A stretch of 64,000 nt of DNA from Oenanthe sinensis (Eukaryota > Streptophyta > Magnoliopsida > Apiales > Apiaceae): positions 372,001 through 436,000 of the forward strand of contig JAPMAC010000210.1 in assembly GCA_028671895.1 (NCBI GenBank). The letters run 5' to 3'. The first letter of the stretch is position 1, and each line of letters opens with the position of its first letter. The notes beneath the pieces are model-generated. The model was given only the letters and a program-made list of their open reading frames with translations, was not told the DNA's origin and did not search any database. The translations under genes were made by a program, and so were the position numbers. This document shows positions 58,888 to 64,000 of the stretch, piece after piece.

Positions 58888-61800
58888 TGTGACGCCCCCA
58901 GATCCGGGGTCAAGAATCTAGGTTGTCACTATCCAATTTTCACCACAATAACATCATTCACCTGCTTTAACCATTATAATAACCAAACATAAAAGCAGTG
59001 ACCCCAAACCAAACACACAACTCGAGTTATAGTCTCAGGGAACGAACTTAAAATAATAACGGTTATTACAAACCAATGTAACCTCAGGATCTCACACTAC
59101 TAATATAACTTCCACATGATGTTACATTAGAAGTAAACATTACTCCAAGATCTATTGTCACGTTACATATTTTTCAACAAGTCTAGGATTCTAATATGGA
59201 ATCCCGTCTTTCTTGCACCATTTATCGAAGTCCGGAACCTGACTAGCTCAAACTCGAATCTTCTTGTTCCTTAACATAATACTTGAGGTAGACAATTCAT
59301 AGCCATCTCTTTCTGCAAGATATAAGGTTTACAAAAAGCAAGAATGAGCCAAAGAATGCTCAGCAAGTTATATATATCAGAATATTTCAAGGAAAAGGTG
59401 ATAGCCATAATTATCCCAACTGGATATTCAATAATAAAGTACATAACTAGCAATCTAATTGAAGATGTATAGCCAGTTATATCTTGACAATAAATGACTC
59501 AAGATTCACGATGCAAGAAGATATTCACAACAATAATGCAGTTCACGTTACTGCAATACAACAATTTAAGTTCATAATTTTTTTTAGACTGACAGTATCA
59601 ATAACTTAGCACAATGGCCTCAATCACCGAGTACCATTCGTTTGAGTACCAATAAGCAAGCAGATCAATATACTGCGAAAAGAATGAATGAAAGTTCATC
59701 AATTCCCATTAACACTACCAGTAACTTAGCATCATGGCTTTCGTTATAGTGTAGGAACAGTGAAACTGATATATGCGAATAAAACAGTACTCAAAACAAC
59801 CAACCAACTCAGAGTGGATTACATTCCCGTTGACACTATTGGTAACTCAGCACCTAGGCTTTCGTTACAGTGCAACGTCAAATTCCAATTGGAAGAAATG
59901 GGATTAACTGGAGATTTTTCAACGCCTTATTGTACTCGATGATCAGTCGCATGTACAATCGACATCTCGTCATTTTCTCTACTAGTAGAAGGACAACCCC
60001 TTATCGGGACGTCACCCTAGGCAACTCATGGGCCTTTAATTACGGCTGGGTCGTGCGTCCCCGACCTCTTACGCAACTTTTACTCCAGTCCCTGATGAAT
60101 ACTTTAAAAATCATCAAAACTAGAAGGAAATTTAATCAAACCTTCTAGAATAACAACAATCCACTCTAGGATTTCAATCAACTGTTAAGGAAGGGAATTC
60201 AATACCACCTTCCAGAACAACAACAATCCATCACAGGATTTCAATCAACAGATAAGGAAGGGAATTTAATACAACCTTCCAGAACAACACAACAATCCAT
60301 CACAGGATTTCAATCAAACAGATAAGGAAGGGAATTTAATACAACCTTCCAGAACAACACAACAATCCATCACAGGATTTCAATCAACAGATAAGGAAGG
60401 GAATTTAATACAACCTTCCAGAACAACAACGATCCACTCTACGATTTCATCAACAGATAAGGAAGGGAATTTAATACAACCTTCCAGAACAACACAACAA
60501 TCCATCACAGGATTTCAATCAAACAGATAAGGAAGGGAATTTAATACAACCTTCCAGAACAACACAACAATCCATCACAGGATTTCAATCAACAGATAAG
60601 GAAGGAAATTTAATACAACCTTCCAGAACAACAACGATCCACTCTACGATTTCATCAACAGATAAGGAAGGGAATTTAATACAACCTTCCAGAACAACAA
60701 CGACCTATTGTAAGATTTCAATATCTGACAATAGCTTGGCTCCCGAAACGAGGTGGGAGTACTCTCGAAACATCTGGGTTGACTCTCAGTCAACGAATTT
60801 AACAAGACAGAAATTCTTGGATCAAGGAGACTCAAGGACGCGACCGGGGAGCCGCTAATACTGGTTGAAATAGACTCCACAAAATACTATATTTTTGGAG
60901 TGAGATAATGGGCCATAAAGGCACCAATACAACTGGGAGGAATATCGGAGTCGGACGTTACCTCCCTAACCTGGAGTTATCGACTCAGAATAAATACAAA
61001 GTATCCGAGTCATCGCTCGCTATTTATTATTTTATGAAAATAATAATTTAGGAATTTTAGACAACTCCAGAATATTTTTAAAGAACAAATAACTATTTTA
61101 TTAATATTTAAGAGGCCTAGAATAGTCCTCGAAAAATATTAAAAGGATTTAAAATAATTAAAATATTTAATCCCAATATAATCAAGATTATTTAATATTT
61201 AAATAATCTCAAACGATTCAACATATTTAAATAATATTTAATCAACATTAAATAATATTTAAATAAACCAAAACGAATTGAAAGTATTTAATCAGTAGTT
61301 AAATACTTTTAAATGTCCCAAAATATTTAAATAATATTTAATCAATATTAAATAATATTTAAATAATTTCAACGCCCTGAAAGTATTTACTTAACCTTTA
61401 AATACTTTCTATATTCTTTAAATAATATTTAATAAACTAAATATTATTTAAAATATTGAACCTCGACTAACCGTCGAGACACACTAGACTACTCCCGGTC
61501 GACCATCGAGCACCAAAAAGATGTACTCGACACCAGATTCAGTTATACAAAACTGAAAACAAACGTCCTCTAACTTTTTAAGAAGTTCAGAGGCGGCTCA
61601 GAATTAGGTTGAAAGGATCTAGTCCTACTCGCAAGGAACTACCTTAAACAACCTATGCATACATATGTCATACATCAGAATCAATGTGACAAAGTGTCAG
61701 ATACTTGCATACTCTAACTTTTCGAGAAGTTCAGAGTAGCAGAAGAATCAAGTTATATATGAACAAGACAGTTCAAGGTGAAATGCCGACGTGCATTTCC

Positions 61801-64000
61801 AATAACAATCATGAGCTAAGTAGTTCCAAACACAACAAAATGTATAATCGAAGAACTTATCATTAAGTCAAAGATTCCAAAAATTTTGGCATCGCCATAA
61901 ATTAATAATATTCTGATATGGAATTGAACGATAGAGTCGGAAACTTGCCTAGAGTCCAAGGAATGCCATTCCAGCTTCTCCACGCTCCGGGTACTCTATA
62001 ATCATATAAGAACCCACTCTTAGTATACATATGCATGTATCATGTTAATTGTAATTTATACAATTACTCTACATTTCGCCCGGTACTTCACCTCCTCGGG
62101 CCTAGTTTAGCTACTCGTAAAACTATCATCTCAATAGTTTTTAATCAAGTTCCTTGCACCTGATGGATTCAAACAATTTTAACAATTCAGGTTTTAATCC
62201 TTTTTACCCAAATTCTTCTTTCCAGGTGCTCATATATGTTCCTAGTATTTTAAATAAAAGTTTCTAGATTTATGGAGTCTCTTAACTAGGGTGATCACAG
62301 CTCCAAAGTTAGTAGAAAATAGGGCTGTTAAGTTTCTGCGTCACCGCTACTAATTAATTCATATCTTTTCGCTCGTAACTCCGATTGACATGAATTTTGC
62401 GCCTACACGATCTTGAGATCATTATATAACTGACCATGTATAGAAATCACAAAACAAAACAGGGTAGCCCCTTCGAAGGTCTATGAACAGTTAAGGTCAG
62501 GAAAAAAATGGTGTGGTTATGTTTGTACACTCGTCATTTCCTCAATTTTTAAACTGTTTAAATTCATCCCAAACAACTCCAACACAATTTATACAACTAC
62601 TTGCACATATGAAGACTCAATCCCAAGTGATTTCACAATTATACAAGTATCCATTTGTTACCAATAAATCATCAAAACACAGCCACTAGCTTTACTCATT
62701 CAAGCCACAATTCATACTACTCCATAACAACCAATTCAATTCATAATCAACTTCAAGCAAACCCAAACTCCTCAAACAACATTATAAACTAATTAACTTC
62801 TCAAAACTAAGCCAAAACAGTTTTTATACTAGAACAAAACTCATCCAAATGACAACAAGAACAATTAGTTTATCATGCTTGAAAACTACCCCCGATTGCC
62901 TGAATATACTACAACAAACATCCATATCTCTTTCAATTAAAGTTCAACAATTACTAAATTTTGCACACTTCTAATAAAGAGATTTATGAACAACTTTTAT
63001 CATTTGGCCCACATCAAATAAGGTCTTTAACATTTCCAAAACAATTCTCCAAAACAGGGCAGACAAATCTGGAAACTAAAAATGCTCCTGGGCATACTCT
63101 ACTCAAACATTTTTCATAAATCGAAAAATAAACATTTTACTATCAAATTGCTACAGCCTCTTCCTTAGTCACCTATACACGTTAAATAAAAATTTCAGTT
63201 CGAATTAAAGAGTTTACCTAGGTGAAACATTGCTCCATATTTTAGTGTTTAGTCAAATTCGGAGGTTATGTACAAGCTACACTAAAACTGCCATAACTCC
63301 TAGCTCGTAAATCCGATCGAGGCAAAATTAGCGCCCAAATAAACTAGAAAACATAAGGAACAATTTTGTCACATAACCACTGCACAAAACAGTGCTCAAA
63401 CATCCCAGTTTATTCGGCAAAACAGGGCAGTGCAGATTTCATGACAACCAAACATAATTCCTCATCCTCTTCCATACACTTTACTCAACCATTAATCAAT
63501 TATTAAAAATCAAACACTAACCCATCAATTGAACTTAGTTGAAGTCGTAATTATGTCCCAACAAACCTAATACAATAATAACAAGCTTAATAATCATAAT
63601 CAAGGCTTAAATAAAAGGGTTATACCTCTAAAACAAAACCCAAGCTTCAATCCAACTTTTCCCCAATTTCTTTTCTTCAAACCCTAACTTGATTTTCTTC
63701 CCCTCTTGCTCTTCCATGGCTGAAATGAATGGAGGAAAAGAATTGTTTACTTGCTCTCTTCCTTCTCCTCTTTCTCTCTTCTCTTTTTCTCTTCTTCTCT
63801 CTTTTCTCTCCTCTCTCCTCTCTCTCTCTCTCTTTGCTTCTCTCGGCTAAATGAAAGTGAATGGGGGTGTTGGCTGATTTTTGTGGGTAAAATGAGTGAA
63901 GTGGTGGTTTATAAGCCCCACAATTAAAATTCTAGCCTTACTCCTTGTTTTTGCTACCCCACTCGGCTAAATCATAATTCTAAGTTAGAAATTCTAATTT
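58888..64000 (-). repeat. Gypsy type B LTR (runs past window end)
   Basis: It starts TGTGACGCCCCCAGATCCGG, clearly related to the gypsy A LTR end, and is inserted directly in family 1 Copia. With no primer-binding site on its left it is the outer end of a 3' LTR, or a solo LTR. At least 5.1 kb are present without an end. It contains a 66-70-bp tandem array at 60187-60730, AT-rich runs of ATATTTAAATAAT type at 61020-61470 and a CT-rich tract at 63755-63840. A TATA-like TTATAAACC on the minus strand lies at about 63908-63916. No gene is visible; the ORFs are short and unconserved. Confidence 0.83.
60187..60730. repeat. 66-70-bp tandem array with 205-bp higher-order period
   Basis: AAGGAAGGGA or a close variant starts units at 60187, 60254, 60324, 60393, 60459, 60529, 60598 and 60664. 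The spacings are 67, then 70, 69, 66, then 70, 69, 66. The triplet of unit types repeats as 60254-60458 and 60459-60663. Confidence 0.88.

Noticed and set aside
60187..60730. Regular spacing suggested a CRISPR-like array
   Set aside because: The repeats are contiguous 66-70-bp units without unique spacers, inside a plant LTR.

Overview
This window is nuclear, AT-rich DNA from a flowering plant, most likely a eudicot. I see no host gene, rRNA, tRNA, bacterial operon or CRISPR array. Nearly all of it is LTR retrotransposons nested in one another. The Copia polyproteins are plant-type (gag, DTG/DSG protease, DDE integrase, YVDD reverse transcriptase, RNase H), and primer-binding sites match the 3' end of initiator tRNA-Met.

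Layout. (1) 1-39339 is the outer frame: a non-coding gypsy-like element family (A) on the minus strand, arranged LTR - internal - LTR - internal - LTR (1-4350; 4351-5179 plus 28761-29127; 29128-34123; 34124-35489; 35490-about 37870). The LTR is about 5.0 kb and the internal part only about 1.37 kb, with no gag or pol visible. The third LTR changes at about 37870 into a related but different LTR type (B). (2) 5180-28760 interrupts the first internal region. It holds a minus-strand Copia of family 3 (5180-22410) joined directly to an older, 5'-truncated plus-strand copy of the same family (22411-28760). (3) Inside the minus-strand copy, at its RT region, lies a young Copia of family 4 (7477-16330) with a CTCGA target duplication, LTRs that look identical over 1348 bp, and an almost open gag-pol. 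(4) 39402-58887 is a Sirevirus-like Copia (family 1) with a very long extra reading frame between pol and the 3' LTR, and a shared-LTR deletion mini-derivative at its left end. (5) A second Sirevirus-like Copia (family 2, 47378-57701, TSD CAAAG) splits the family 1 reverse transcriptase. (6) 58888-64000 is a type B gypsy LTR that cut family 1 and runs off the window.

Relative order of insertion, read from who interrupts whom: gypsy A, then family 3 plus copy, then family 3 minus copy, then family 4; separately family 1, then family 2 and the type B LTR. All coding regions except that of family 4 are broken by several stops and frameshifts. The most unusual points are the deletion-forming split integration that made an inverted pair of family 3 copies with about 4-kb arms (a possible natural hairpin-RNA locus), the inverted U5 end of one family 4 LTR, stop codons at the same gag Trp codon in two families, a swapped leader segment in one family 3 copy, and the roughly 1600-codon extra ORF of family 1. 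Family boundaries and similarity statements come from reading by eye, not from alignments.
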